Below, piece by piece: positions 1 to 9,267 of a DNA stretch of 11,906 bases. Origin of the DNA: CAYUKK01 sp964445305. Its GTDB lineage: Bacteria > Acidobacteriota > Aminicenantia > Aminicenantales > UBA8522. Position 1 is the stretch's first letter. Each line of letters starts with the position of its first letter. Location: contig CAYUKK010000158.1 of assembly GCA_964445305.1 (NCBI GenBank), positions 1-11,906 of the forward strand. The letters run 5' to 3'. The notes under the pieces are model-generated. The model saw only the letters and a program-made list of their open reading frames with translations. It had not been told where the DNA came from and made no database searches. The position numbers and the translations under genes are program-made.

Positions 1-5
1 GGCGA

Positions 6-137
6 GGGGTTTGGGTGAGGAAGCCCGTCGAAGCCTGAGGGGGCATGGTTTCTCGAGCGAAGCGAGAGAAGAGCTAAAGCTGAGTCGGAGCGAGTTTCCT
101 CGCTGGGGAAACGAGCGGGCTTCGGAATCCCAACCCC
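6..137. other. Nested inverted repeats, candidate structured RNA (unidentified)
   Basis: No protein gene is convincing here. The sequence folds into nested perfect or near-perfect helices. An outer stem pairs 6-15 with 129-137 (GGGGtTTGGG/CCCAACCCC, one bulged T). A second stem pairs 20-27 with 116-123 (GAAGCCCG/CGGGCTTC, 8 bp). These enclose two hairpins: 49-55 with 63-69 (one G-U pair) and 89-94 with 99-104 (AGCGAG-tttc-CTCGCT). This is more regular pairing than expected by chance and would give a four-helix junction. A reading frame open from position 2 to 181 is rich in Arg, Glu and Ser and looks like a by-product of the repeats. I could not match it to tmRNA, 6S, SRP RNA or a riboswitch. 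Strand is unknown. Part of the element may lie beyond the left edge. Confidence 0.35.
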
Positions 138-211
138 GAGCCTGGCCGGGGGTGAACCACGACAGGACCCGTCGGGTGCTTTGATCGGCAATTTCGGGCC
201 TGTCCACTTCA

Positions 212-240
212 TTGACTTGAAAGGGGTTATTTGCTATAAG
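212..240 (+). promoter_or_regulatory. Sigma70-type promoter of the tRNA gene
   Basis: The -35 box TTGACT (212-217) and -10 box TATAAG (235-240) are separated by exactly 17 nt. The expected transcription start is about A247, one base before the mature tRNA 5' end at G248, so the primary transcript would have almost no 5' leader. No terminator is visible between the tRNA and the following protein gene, so this promoter probably serves both. Confidence 0.8.
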
Positions 241-247
241 AGAGCCA

Positions 248-319
248 GGGCCTATAGCTCAGCGGAAGAGCCACCGGCTCATAACCGGCAGGTCCCAGGT
301 TCGAATCCTGGTAGGCCCA
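248..319 (+). tRNA. tRNA with CAU anticodon, probably tRNA-Ile2 (lysidine-modified); elongator tRNA-Met is the alternative
   Basis: This is a complete 72-nt cloverleaf. The acceptor stem 248-254/312-318 has seven Watson-Crick pairs. The D arm is GCTC/GAGC with a minimal 7-nt loop. The anticodon loop CTCATAA (278-284) has CAT at 280-282, and the T arm is CCAGG-TTCGAAT-CCTGG. The discriminator is A319, and CCA is not encoded. The first pair is G-C, which excludes initiator tRNA. C4-G69, C5-G68, U12-A23, C29-G41, A37, A38 and A73 are all present. As I recall them, these are isoleucine identity or TilS-recognition elements, and they favour Ile2 (AUA decoding after lysidine modification) over elongator Met, which has U4-A69 in E. 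coli. The top pair of the anticodon stem (A273, C289) is mismatched. The tRNA identity is 93-95% certain; the Ile2 assignment is an inference. Confidence 0.93.
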
Positions 320-340
320 ACCTGGACTCGAGGAAACGAT

Positions 341-1063
341 GTGGAAATCGAGTTCGAAAAGCTGATTCAGCTCCAGCGGTTGGACTCCGAAATTCGCCAG
401 ATCCACCATTTCCTCGACAACACCCCGCCCCTGATCGAAGAAATCGACAGAAAAATCGAGCTGAGCACGCACGCCGTTACGGCGGCCAAGGAGAAATTGG
501 CCGCCAACCAGAAAAAAAGGCGAGACCTTGAGTCCGAAACCAAGGATATCCGGGCTCAGATTGCCAAGTACAAGAGGCAGCTCAATGAAGTAAAGACGAA
601 CAAAGAATATACTGCCCTCCTCAAGGAAATCGAGGCCTCCCAGAGGAGGGTTGACGAGCTGGAGGAGGAAATCATCGCCGAAATGCTCCGGGCTGACGAG
701 ATTGAGAAGGAAATCAAGGAAGCCAACGAGAAGTTTGCCGAGGCCCGGGAGAAACTGACCCAAGAAAAAGAAGCCATTTTCCAGAAAAAGAAAGAGATGG
801 AGGAAAAAGCCAGGCAGCTCGACCAGGCAAGGAAAGAGCTCCTCCCCCAGATTCCCGCTGACCAGGTCAACCTTTATCTCAGGATTCAGGGAAAGAAGGG
901 TGGCGTCGCCCTTTCCCCTGTCAGGGGCGATTTTTGCGCCATGTGCCACATGCGCATCCGGCCTCAGGTTCTTAACGAACTGCGCGACACGCGCAAACTC
1001 ATCCTGTGCGAAAATTGTGGCCGTATTCTCTACTGGCCGGATAAGCAGCCCAAGTCCGATTAG
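341..1063 (+). CDS. Coiled-coil protein with C-terminal C4 zinc ribbon (COG1579 / zf-RING_7 family)
   Basis: The product is a 240-residue soluble protein. Residues 1-170 are almost entirely heptad-rich, charged alpha helix, and include the family-typical stretch around VKTNKEYTALLKEIE (84-98). A compact zinc ribbon at the C-terminus has ligands C199, C202, C223 and C226 (CxxC-x20-CxxC). This architecture matches the COG1579 family, which includes Helicobacter HP0958 (linked to RpoN and flagellar mRNA) and chlamydial CdsZ; most members have no fixed function. A scaffold or nucleic-acid-binding role is plausible, but nothing in this window links it to flagella or secretion. The start is GTG at 341, because GAGGA (330-334) is well spaced upstream; an ATG at 339 is out of frame. 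The gene lies 21 nt after the tRNA with no promoter between them, so it is probably co-transcribed. Its TAG stop overlaps the TAA stop of the convergent neighbour. Confidence 0.9.
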   Translation: MEIEFEKLIQLQRLDSEIRQIHHFLDNTPPLIEEIDRKIELSTHAVTAAKEKLAANQKKRRDLESETKDIRAQIAKYKRQLNEVKTNKEYTALLKEIEASQRRVDELEEEIIAEMLRADEIEKEIKEANEKFAEAREKLTQEKEAIFQKKKEMEEKARQLDQARKELLPQIPADQVNLYLRIQGKKGGVALSPVRGDFCAMCHMRIRPQVLNELRDTRKLILCENCGRILYWPDKQPKSD

Positions 1064-2859
1064 ACGCTGGCGTTATCTTTTTCTTCCGCGTAAAGGGAAT
1101 CGATCAGAGCCTGGTATTTTTTCTCGATGATATTCCGCCGGACCTTGAGGGTCGGTGTGATTTCGTCCTTTTCTATTTCAAAGTCTCGATCCAGGACGGC
1201 GATTTTCTTGACTTTCTCGAACGAAGCCAGATAGGGAGTCATCCGGTCGACCTCGGCCAGGAGGAAGCTGTTGATTCTTTTATCCTGGACGAGCTCGGTG
1301 CGATTTCCGAAGGGAATGCCGGCGTGCCGGGCGTACTCTTCGAGCTTCTCAAAATGGGGGACGATCAACGCTGAAACGAAACGGCGCCTGTCTCCGATGA
1401 CGACGGCATTGGAAATATAGGGGCTGGTTTTGAGGATATTTTCGATGGGTTGAGGGGCCACGTTCTTTCCCCCGGCCGTGACGATGATATCCTTCTTGCG
1501 GTCGGTAATGATGAGGAAACCATCCTCATCGAGGCGGCCGATGTCGCCAGTATGGAACCAGCCATCCTTAAAAGCCTCCCTCGTTTCCGTCTCTTTCTTG
1601 TAATAACCCTTCATCACGTGAGGACCGCGAGTCAGGATTTCTCCGTCGGGGGCAATCTTCACTTCCACGCCAGGGATGGGTTTTCCCACCGTGCCAAACC
1701 TCAAGTTTTCGAAAGTATTGACCGAGATAACAGGGGATGTTTCGGTCAGGCCATAGCCTTCCAGAATGACAAGGCCCAGAGCGTAGAAAAATTCGGCGAT
1801 ATCCCGGGACAGAGGAGCGCCGCCCGAGACAAAAAAGCGGACGCGACCGCCTGTCTTTTCGATGATCTTCGAGAAAACGAGCTTATGGGCCCATCTTCTC
1901 TTTCTCTCGAGCGAGGCAGGAATCGGCTCCCGGTTGAGCTTGCGGCGCCCGTATTCTTTCCCCACCTTCAACGCCCAAAAAAAGATTTTTTTCTTCAAAG
2001 CGGAGCCGGCAAGAACACTGTCCATGACCCGAGCATAGATTTTTTCAAAAACGCGCGGGACGCTGACCATGATGTTGGGCCGGATTTCGAGCAGGTTTTG
2101 AGCCACCGTGTCAACGCTCTCGGCATAGCCAATACGGCAGCCCTTATAAAGATAGGTGAAGGTGACCATCCTCTCGAGGACATGGGAAAGGGGCAGGAAA
2201 GAAAGTACAGTATCCCTATCGGAAAACTCAATTATTCCCGACACCGCCTTGATGTTGCTGATGAAATTGCTGTGAGTGAGGATGACTCCCTTGGGAAGGC
2301 CAGTCGTGCCGGAAGTATAAATGAGCGAGGCCTCATCCTCCGGCTTGACCTGAAGGGCCAGACTTTCAAAGAGGTTTGGCTCCGCCGCGTCCACCTTCTG
2401 GCCCATCTCCTGGACGGCCTGGAAAGTCAGGACTCCGTCCGGCGCTTCCTCCATGAACGTGATATAATGTTTGACCATGGCCAGCCTCGGCCGGATCGCC
2501 TCAATTTTTTTCCATTGCGCCTCGTCGCTGACGATAACCGCCTTGGCGTCGGAATCGTCGATGATGTACTTTATCTGCTCGGGGACCAAAGACGTATAGA
2601 TAGGAACCGTGATGGCCCCCAAACAAAGGTTGGCAAAGTCCGCCATAACCCACTCGGGCCTGTTTTCGGAAAGAAGGATGACCTTGTCCCCTCTGGTGAG
2701 CCCCAGCTCCCTCAGCCCCAGACAAAAATGCCGAATACGACGGCCAAACTCCTCGCTGGAGATGGGGACATACTGCCCTTCTTTCTTGACGAGCATGAGA
2801 TCTGGCCGGGGATATTTCTTGAGCGTATTGAGCAAAAGTTGGGCGAGCGTTTCGACCAT
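1060..2859 (-). CDS. Long-chain fatty-acid--CoA ligase (AMP-forming acyl-CoA synthetase)
   Basis: This 599-residue protein belongs to the ANL superfamily, FAA1/COG1022 type. It activates fatty acids through an acyl-AMP intermediate to acyl-CoA and is probably cytosolic or membrane-associated. Visible motifs are the ATP/AMP-binding loop YTSGTTGLPKG (181-191), GYGLTE (368-373), GWFHTGDIG (433-441), the hinge motif DRKKD (453-457), GGKNVAP (463-469), and a C-terminal lysine in TLKVRR (about 572) at the expected A10 catalytic position. Length is normal for the family. An upstream in-frame ATG at 2916 would add 19 residues, but it lies inside the -35 box. The ATG at 2859 follows a very strong GGAGGAGGG site (2864-2872) and is preferred. 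The gene is downstream of gyrA in the same direction but has its own promoter. Chain-length preference cannot be read from the sequence; fadD-like is a reasonable informal name. Confidence 0.93.
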   Translation of the reverse strand: MVETLAQLLLNTLKKYPRPDLMLVKKEGQYVPISSEEFGRRIRHFCLGLRELGLTRGDKVILLSENRPEWVMADFANLCLGAITVPIYTSLVPEQIKYIIDDSDAKAVIVSDEAQWKKIEAIRPRLAMVKHYITFMEEAPDGVLTFQAVQEMGQKVDAAEPNLFESLALQVKPEDEASLIYTSGTTGLPKGVILTHSNFISNIKAVSGIIEFSDRDTVLSFLPLSHVLERMVTFTYLYKGCRIGYAESVDTVAQNLLEIRPNIMVSVPRVFEKIYARVMDSVLAGSALKKKIFFWALKVGKEYGRRKLNREPIPASLERKRRWAHKLVFSKIIEKTGGRVRFFVSGGAPLSRDIAEFFYALGLVILEGYGLTETSPVISVNTFENLRFGTVGKPIPGVEVKIAPDGEILTRGPHVMKGYYKKETETREAFKDGWFHTGDIGRLDEDGFLIITDRKKDIIVTAGGKNVAPQPIENILKTSPYISNAVVIGDRRRFVSALIVPHFEKLEEYARHAGIPFGNRTELVQDKRINSFLLAEVDRMTPYLASFEKVKKIAVLDRDFEIEKDEITPTLKVRRNIIEKKYQALIDSLYAEEKDNASV

Positions 2860-2886
2860 TTTTCCCTCCTCCAAAAAAGGTTGGCT

Positions 2887-2898
2887 CATTTTAAAATG
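2887..2898. repeat. Perfect 12-bp palindrome CATTTTAAAATG over the -10 box
   Basis: CATTTTAAAATG is identical to its reverse complement, and one further flanking pair (2885/2900) also matches. It covers the whole -10 element of the ligase promoter, a classic position for a repressor site. It does not resemble the E. coli FadR site or the Bacillus FadR site as I recall them. It may simply be a chance AT-rich palindrome. Confidence 0.4.
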
Positions 2899-2916
2899 GG
2901 GGGATGACGCTGTCAA
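2888..2916 (-). promoter_or_regulatory. Promoter of the acyl-CoA synthetase gene
   Basis: On the minus strand there is a perfect -35 TTGACA (2916-2911), a 17-nt spacer and a -10 TAAAAT (2893-2888). The predicted start is near 2881, giving a leader of about 22 nt that contains the Shine-Dalgarno site. It sits in the 84-nt gap after gyrA, so the ligase gene can be expressed independently of the gyrase genes. Confidence 0.8.
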
Positions 2917-2943
2917 GCAAAATTTATCAACCCAAAGGCGGGG

Positions 2944-5421
<2,478 letters not shown>

Positions 5422-5456
5422 GCGTCCTCTCCCCTACCTTGCCCTTGAACAAGAAA

Positions 5457-7844
5457 TCAGATGTCGAGGTTGGTGGCCATGAGGGCATTTTCCTCGATAA
5501 AAACCCGTCGCCTGTCCACTTCGTCGCCCATGAGAATGGAGAAAACCTTGTCGGCTTCGACCGCATCCTGAATCGATACCTTGAGCAGAGCCCGGTTCTC
5601 TGGGTTCATCGTTGTTTCCCAGAGCTGTTCCGGTGTCATCTCGCCAAGGCCCTTGTAGCGCTGGATAGTCACGCCCTTTTTCCCTTTCTCCTGGAGGTAA
5701 TCGACGAGCTTGTTTTCGTTTTCGATGATGACCGACTCGCCGTTGCTGATGACCTCGTAAGGTGGCCGGAATTCCTCGAGCTCCTTGTAAATCCGGTAGA
5801 GGTTCTTGTATTCGGCTGACTCGATAAGCGCCAGATTCACCTTGCAGGCGAGGGTCATGCCGTTGACCTGGAAGCGGATTCCCAGCTCATAGGTCTCGTA
5901 TTCTTCATCTTTGGTAAGCTCGGTGGAAAGCCCCTTGGCTTCGATGAGCGACTGGATACGCTTCATCGATTTTCTGTCCTGGAGGAATTCCAGGCTGTCC
6001 ACACCCTGCTTGATGAGGAGGTCAATGAGGAAAAGCGGATAGTTCTTGCGCTCGAGAAGCTGGATGTAGTTTTTTTTCTGGAGGATGCGGAGGAAAAGGC
6101 GGCGAAATTTCTCACCCTCGAAAACCTCCTTTTTCCCCTTGACCCGGACTCTAAAATCCTCGGAAATCTTCTTGACCAGCCACTTCTCGTAAGCCCGCTC
6201 CTCCTTCAGATAGATGACTTCTTTCCCTCGCGTAATCTTGTAGAGAGGGGGCTGGGCGATATAGAGGTGCCCTTGCTCGATGAGGGGCTTAAGATGTCGG
6301 TAGAAGAAGGTCATGAGGAGCGTCCGGATATGGGAGCCGTCGACGTCGGCGTCGGTCATGATGATGACCTTGTGGTAGCGGAGCTTGTCGAGAGAGGACT
6401 CGGCTTCCCCGAAGCTCGTCCCCAGGGCGGAGATCATCATGCCGATTTCATCGTTGTTGAAGATTTTGTCCGGCTGGGCCTTCCAAACGTTGAGGATTTT
6501 CCCTTTGAGCGGCAGGATGGCCTGGAAGCGACGGTCCCGCCCCTGTTTGGCCGAGCCACCAGCTGAATCGCCCTCGACGATGAAAATCTCAGCCAGGGCC
6601 GGGTCCCTTTCCTGACAATCGGCCAGCTTGCCGGGGAGGGACGTGGATTCCAGGACGCTCTTCCGCCTGGCCAAATCCCTCGCCTTGCGGGCTGCTTCTC
6701 GCGCCCGAGCCGCGTCGATGGCCTTGAGAACAATTCGCCTGGCGTTGGTCGGGTTTTCCTCAAGGTAGGCAGTGAGCTTCTCATTGACCAGCGATTCGAC
6801 GATTCCCTTGACTTCTGAGTTTCCCAGCTTGGTCTTGGTCTGGCCCTCAAACTGGGGGTCGCGCATTTTGATGCTGAGGACAGCGCAAAGGCCTTCCCTG
6901 GCGTCATCTCCAGAAAGGGAGCCCGCGCTCAAGTCTTTTAGCAGGTTATTGGCCTCGGCGTAGCTATTGAGGCAGCGGGTCAGGGCAGCTTTAAAACCGA
7001 TGAGATGGGTGCCGCCTTCGACGGTGTTGATGTTGTTGACAAAAGTGAAAATCGTTTCCGTGTAACCCGTGTTGTACTGGAAGGCGAGTTCCACCAGAAC
7101 GTCATCTTTTTGGCACTCAAAATAAACCGGCCGGGGGTTGAGGACCGTTTTATTCTGGTTAAGGTACTGGACGAACTCGACAATCCCGCCCTTGTACTGG
7201 AATTCGTGCGATTTTTCTGCCCGTTCATCAGTGATGGCAATCCGGATGCCGCGGTTGAGGAAGCTCAGCTCGCGCATCCGCTGGGTCAAAATTTCAAAGT
7301 TGAACTCAATCGACTCAAAGATTTCCTCATCCGGCCAGAAGGTGATTTTGGTCCCCGTCTTTTTCGTTTTGCCAACCTGTTTCAGCCGCGTGACGGGGAT
7401 ACCGCGTTCGTAACTCTGGGTGAAGATTCCGCCGTCGCGCTTGACTTCGAGGTCGAGCCGGCGGGACAGAGCGTTGACGACAGAGACGCCCACCCCGTGG
7501 AGGCCACCCGACACCTTGTAGGTCTTGTCATCGAATTTCCCCCCGGCATGGAGCATGGTCATGACCACCTCAGCCGCGGACTTCTTCTCCTTCTTGTGGA
7601 GCTCGACGGGTATCCCCCGGCCATCGTCGATGACTGTCACGGAATTATCGACGTGGATGATGACCTCGATATTCTTGCAATAACCGGCCAGCGCTTCGTC
7701 GATCGAATTATCGACGACTTCGTAGACAAGATGGTGGAGGCCCTCCGGCCCAGTGCTGCCGATATACATGGCCGGACGCTTGCGGACGGCCTCGAGTCCC
7801 TTCAGAACCTTGATGCTTTCGGCGGTATATTTTTGGTCTCTCAT
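5457..7844 (-). CDS. gyrB: DNA gyrase subunit B
   Basis: The 795-residue ATPase subunit of gyrase has a GHKL ATPase domain with E42 and N46 in EVVDNSIDEA, D73 in DDGRGIP, and the glycine-rich GGLHGVGVSVVNALS lid (113-127). The transducer carries QTK at 335-337. The TOPRIM domain has E424 in VEGDSAGG and D498/D500/D502 in the DADVDG motif. A long insertion after TOPRIM (about 540-700) is followed by the C-terminal RYKGLGEMTPEQLWETTM signature. These residue numbers coincide with E. coli GyrB when the ATG at 7844 is used. That start has GGTGA just upstream, whereas a GTG two codons earlier (7850) has no Shine-Dalgarno site. R136 and T165, which contact aminocoumarins, are present, as are the quinolone-linked D426 and K447. 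It is the first gene of a gyrB-gyrA unit. Confidence 0.98.
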   Translation of the reverse strand: MRDQKYTAESIKVLKGLEAVRKRPAMYIGSTGPEGLHHLVYEVVDNSIDEALAGYCKNIEVIIHVDNSVTVIDDGRGIPVELHKKEKKSAAEVVMTMLHAGGKFDDKTYKVSGGLHGVGVSVVNALSRRLDLEVKRDGGIFTQSYERGIPVTRLKQVGKTKKTGTKITFWPDEEIFESIEFNFEILTQRMRELSFLNRGIRIAITDERAEKSHEFQYKGGIVEFVQYLNQNKTVLNPRPVYFECQKDDVLVELAFQYNTGYTETIFTFVNNINTVEGGTHLIGFKAALTRCLNSYAEANNLLKDLSAGSLSGDDAREGLCAVLSIKMRDPQFEGQTKTKLGNSEVKGIVESLVNEKLTAYLEENPTNARRIVLKAIDAARAREAARKARDLARRKSVLESTSLPGKLADCQERDPALAEIFIVEGDSAGGSAKQGRDRRFQAILPLKGKILNVWKAQPDKIFNNDEIGMMISALGTSFGEAESSLDKLRYHKVIIMTDADVDGSHIRTLLMTFFYRHLKPLIEQGHLYIAQPPLYKITRGKEVIYLKEERAYEKWLVKKISEDFRVRVKGKKEVFEGEKFRRLFLRILQKKNYIQLLERKNYPLFLIDLLIKQGVDSLEFLQDRKSMKRIQSLIEAKGLSTELTKDEEYETYELGIRFQVNGMTLACKVNLALIESAEYKNLYRIYKELEEFRPPYEVISNGESVIIENENKLVDYLQEKGKKGVTIQRYKGLGEMTPEQLWETTMNPENRALLKVSIQDAVEADKVFSILMGDEVDRRRVFIEENALMATNLDI

Positions 7845-7922
7845 GGTCACCGATTCAGGAAAAATTATGGCTCAAATCGAGAGGCGATACGGTTGGCCTG
7901 ATGAGCATTTATTTAGAATATT

Positions 7923-7952
7923 ATTATACATGAAATATTGTGGTTATGACAA
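7923..7952 (-). promoter_or_regulatory. Probable gyrB promoter
   Basis: On the minus strand there is a -35 TTGTCA (7952-7947), an 18-nt spacer and a perfect -10 TATAAT (7928-7923). The predicted start near 7916 gives a leader of about 72 nt before gyrB. The 18-nt spacer is one longer than ideal, a trait that can make a promoter sensitive to supercoiling; whether it does so here is untested. Confidence 0.65.
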
Positions 7953-8032
7953 GAAAAAAGCACAGGATTTTGCGTTTTTGCCCATTTTTCATCACCTCTC
8001 CAAAAGCCGCCAAAATAAGCCTTTTCACAGCC

Positions 8033-8046
8033 AGGGAATCTTCCCT
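8033..8046. repeat. Short inverted repeat AGGGAA-TC-TTCCCT between divergent promoters
   Basis: Two 6-bp arms with a 2-nt spacer lie in the AT-rich gap between the gyrB promoter and the GTPase promoter, centred about 73 nt upstream of the predicted GTPase transcription start. It could be an operator for a dimeric regulator, or chance. I cannot assign it to a known regulator. Confidence 0.3.
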
Positions 8047-8077
8047 TAGGATAGTTTTACCTGAAGCATCTCCCTCT

Positions 8078-8106
8078 TTGAAGAGACGTTGAGCTTTGGC
8101 TATAAT
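8078..8106 (+). promoter_or_regulatory. Promoter of the TGS-domain GTPase gene
   Basis: A -35 TTGAAG (8078-8083), a 17-nt spacer and a perfect -10 TATAAT (8101-8106) are present. The predicted start near 8113 leaves a leader of only about 14 nt, almost all of it the Shine-Dalgarno site AGAGGAG (8114-8120). Confidence 0.75.
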
Positions 8107-8126
8107 TCCCACGAGAGGAGTTGACC

Positions 8127-9116
8127 ATGCCGGCTAACCTCACTCCTCAGTACATCGAAGCGGAAAGGAAGTTCCGTGCCGCCAAGACCCCCCAGGAGAA
8201 AATAAAGCACCTCGAAGAAATGATGGCCACCATTCCCAAGCACAAGGGGACAGAAAAGCTCCAGGCCATGCTCAAAACCAAGATGGCCAAACTCAAAGCG
8301 GCGCTTCAAGCAAGGCCGAGCATCGCCCGGCACGGTCCGAGCTTCCACGTCGAAAAATCGGGCGCCGGGCAGGTGGCGGTCATCGGCCCCCCGAACAGCG
8401 GCAAATCCCGGCTCATCGGAGCCCTTACCGGCGCCCGGCCTGAAATCGGCGATTATCCCTACACGACCCGCTTTCCCTCTCCCTACATGATGAGGTTCGA
8501 AAACGTCAGAGTCCAACTTGTCGACACGCCACCCCTTTCGCCCGAGGATATCGAAACGGAGGTGGTCGAGCTGGCCAAAACTGCCGACGCCATTCTCCTC
8601 GTCCTCGATTTATCTGACCAAGATTCTGCATCCGTCCTGGAGTCCCTCGTCGCCGGGCTCAAGGAAAAACGCCTCGAACTGGTTCCAGAAAACGTTCCCC
8701 TCACTCCTGAACCCGGCCGTTTTGTCAAGAAGACCATCTTTGCTGCCAACAAGTGCGACCTCGAGGGAGCCGAGGAAAACTATGCCTTTCTCCAGGAATA
8801 TTACGGCGAGAAAGCGTCTTTTCTCGCTGTCTCCGCCGTTCGCGGCGACGGGCTTGAAGAATTGAGGACACGGCTCTTTTTTCTCCTCGATGTCATCCGG
8901 GTTTACAGTAAAATCCCCGGTAAGAAGCCTGATTTGAACGACCCTTTCGCCCTTAAAAAAGGGAGCACGGTCATGGACATGGCCAGGGCCGTCCATAAGG
9001 ATTTTGTGGAGCAGTTCAAGTATGCTCGGGTCTGGAGAAAGAACGCCCTCCAGGTTCAGATGGTCAACCGGGACTTCGTCCTTGAGGATGGGGATATCGT
9101 CGAGCTGCGCATATAG
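8127..9116 (+). CDS. DRG/Obg-like GTPase with C-terminal TGS domain
   Basis: This 329-residue TRAFAC-class GTPase resembles the DRG branch of the Obg family (COG1163-like). A basic helical N-terminus (6-60) includes the DRG-like TIPKHKGTEKLQAMLKTKMAKLK stretch (35-57). The G domain has G1 GPPNSGKS (87-94), a G2 region YPYTTRFP (110-117), G3 DTPP (133-136), G4 NKCD (208-211) and G5 SAV (236-238). A TGS domain occupies about 268-329, ending in a typical LEDGDIVELRI. Family members act on ribosomes or translation factors; the exact role of bacterial DRG-like proteins is not settled. In G3 the usual DxPG glycine is proline. The start is ATG 8127, six nt after AGAGGAG; a TTG at 8121 would overlap the usual spacing. 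The gene is divergent from gyrB. Confidence 0.88.
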   Translation: MPANLTPQYIEAERKFRAAKTPQEKIKHLEEMMATIPKHKGTEKLQAMLKTKMAKLKAALQARPSIARHGPSFHVEKSGAGQVAVIGPPNSGKSRLIGALTGARPEIGDYPYTTRFPSPYMMRFENVRVQLVDTPPLSPEDIETEVVELAKTADAILLVLDLSDQDSASVLESLVAGLKEKRLELVPENVPLTPEPGRFVKKTIFAANKCDLEGAEENYAFLQEYYGEKASFLAVSAVRGDGLEELRTRLFFLLDVIRVYSKIPGKKPDLNDPFALKKGSTVMDMARAVHKDFVEQFKYARVWRKNALQVQMVNRDFVLEDGDIVELRI

Positions 9117-9267
9117 ACTCCAGCCGTTGGCCTCGCCAAGCAGCCTATCAATGAGGTTCAGGAATGAGCTCTGTCATAGCGGATTCCGAGCATCCCTTAG
9201 GCCACTCATCGTCCGTGGGGAATTGCTTCGTTTCAGAGGTCTACGCAAGGCCCTCTTTTTGCAATTT

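Noticed and set aside
2..181. Open frame of 59 codons without a start at the left edge.
   Set aside because: Its composition is dominated by Arg, Glu and Ser from inverted repeats, no domain is recognisable, and the strong RNA-like pairing explains the openness better.
155..190. Possible RNase P RNA 3' end: CCACGACAGgACCCG closely resembles the conserved 3' segment of E. coli rnpB (as I recall it, CCACGACAGAACCCG), and GAGGAA at 17-22 resembles another conserved block.
   Set aside because: The invariant ACAGAA is changed, and the upstream signatures expected in the 3' half (GGGUAGGCUGCUUGAG-like, UAGAUGAAUGA) are missing. The match is probably chance; an Infernal RNase P model would settle it.
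7924..8112. Minus-strand 62-codon frame in the gyrB-GTPase gap.
   Set aside because: It starts with GTG without a Shine-Dalgarno site, runs over both promoters, has a more AT-rich codon pattern than its neighbours, and matches no family I know.
9117..9267. Gap between the convergent GTPase and alcohol dehydrogenase genes, with an imperfect GGCCCT/AGGGCC inverted repeat (9249-9283).
   Set aside because: The arms are 23 nt apart and one overlaps coding sequence. No hairpin plus T-run terminator, promoter or small gene is convincing.
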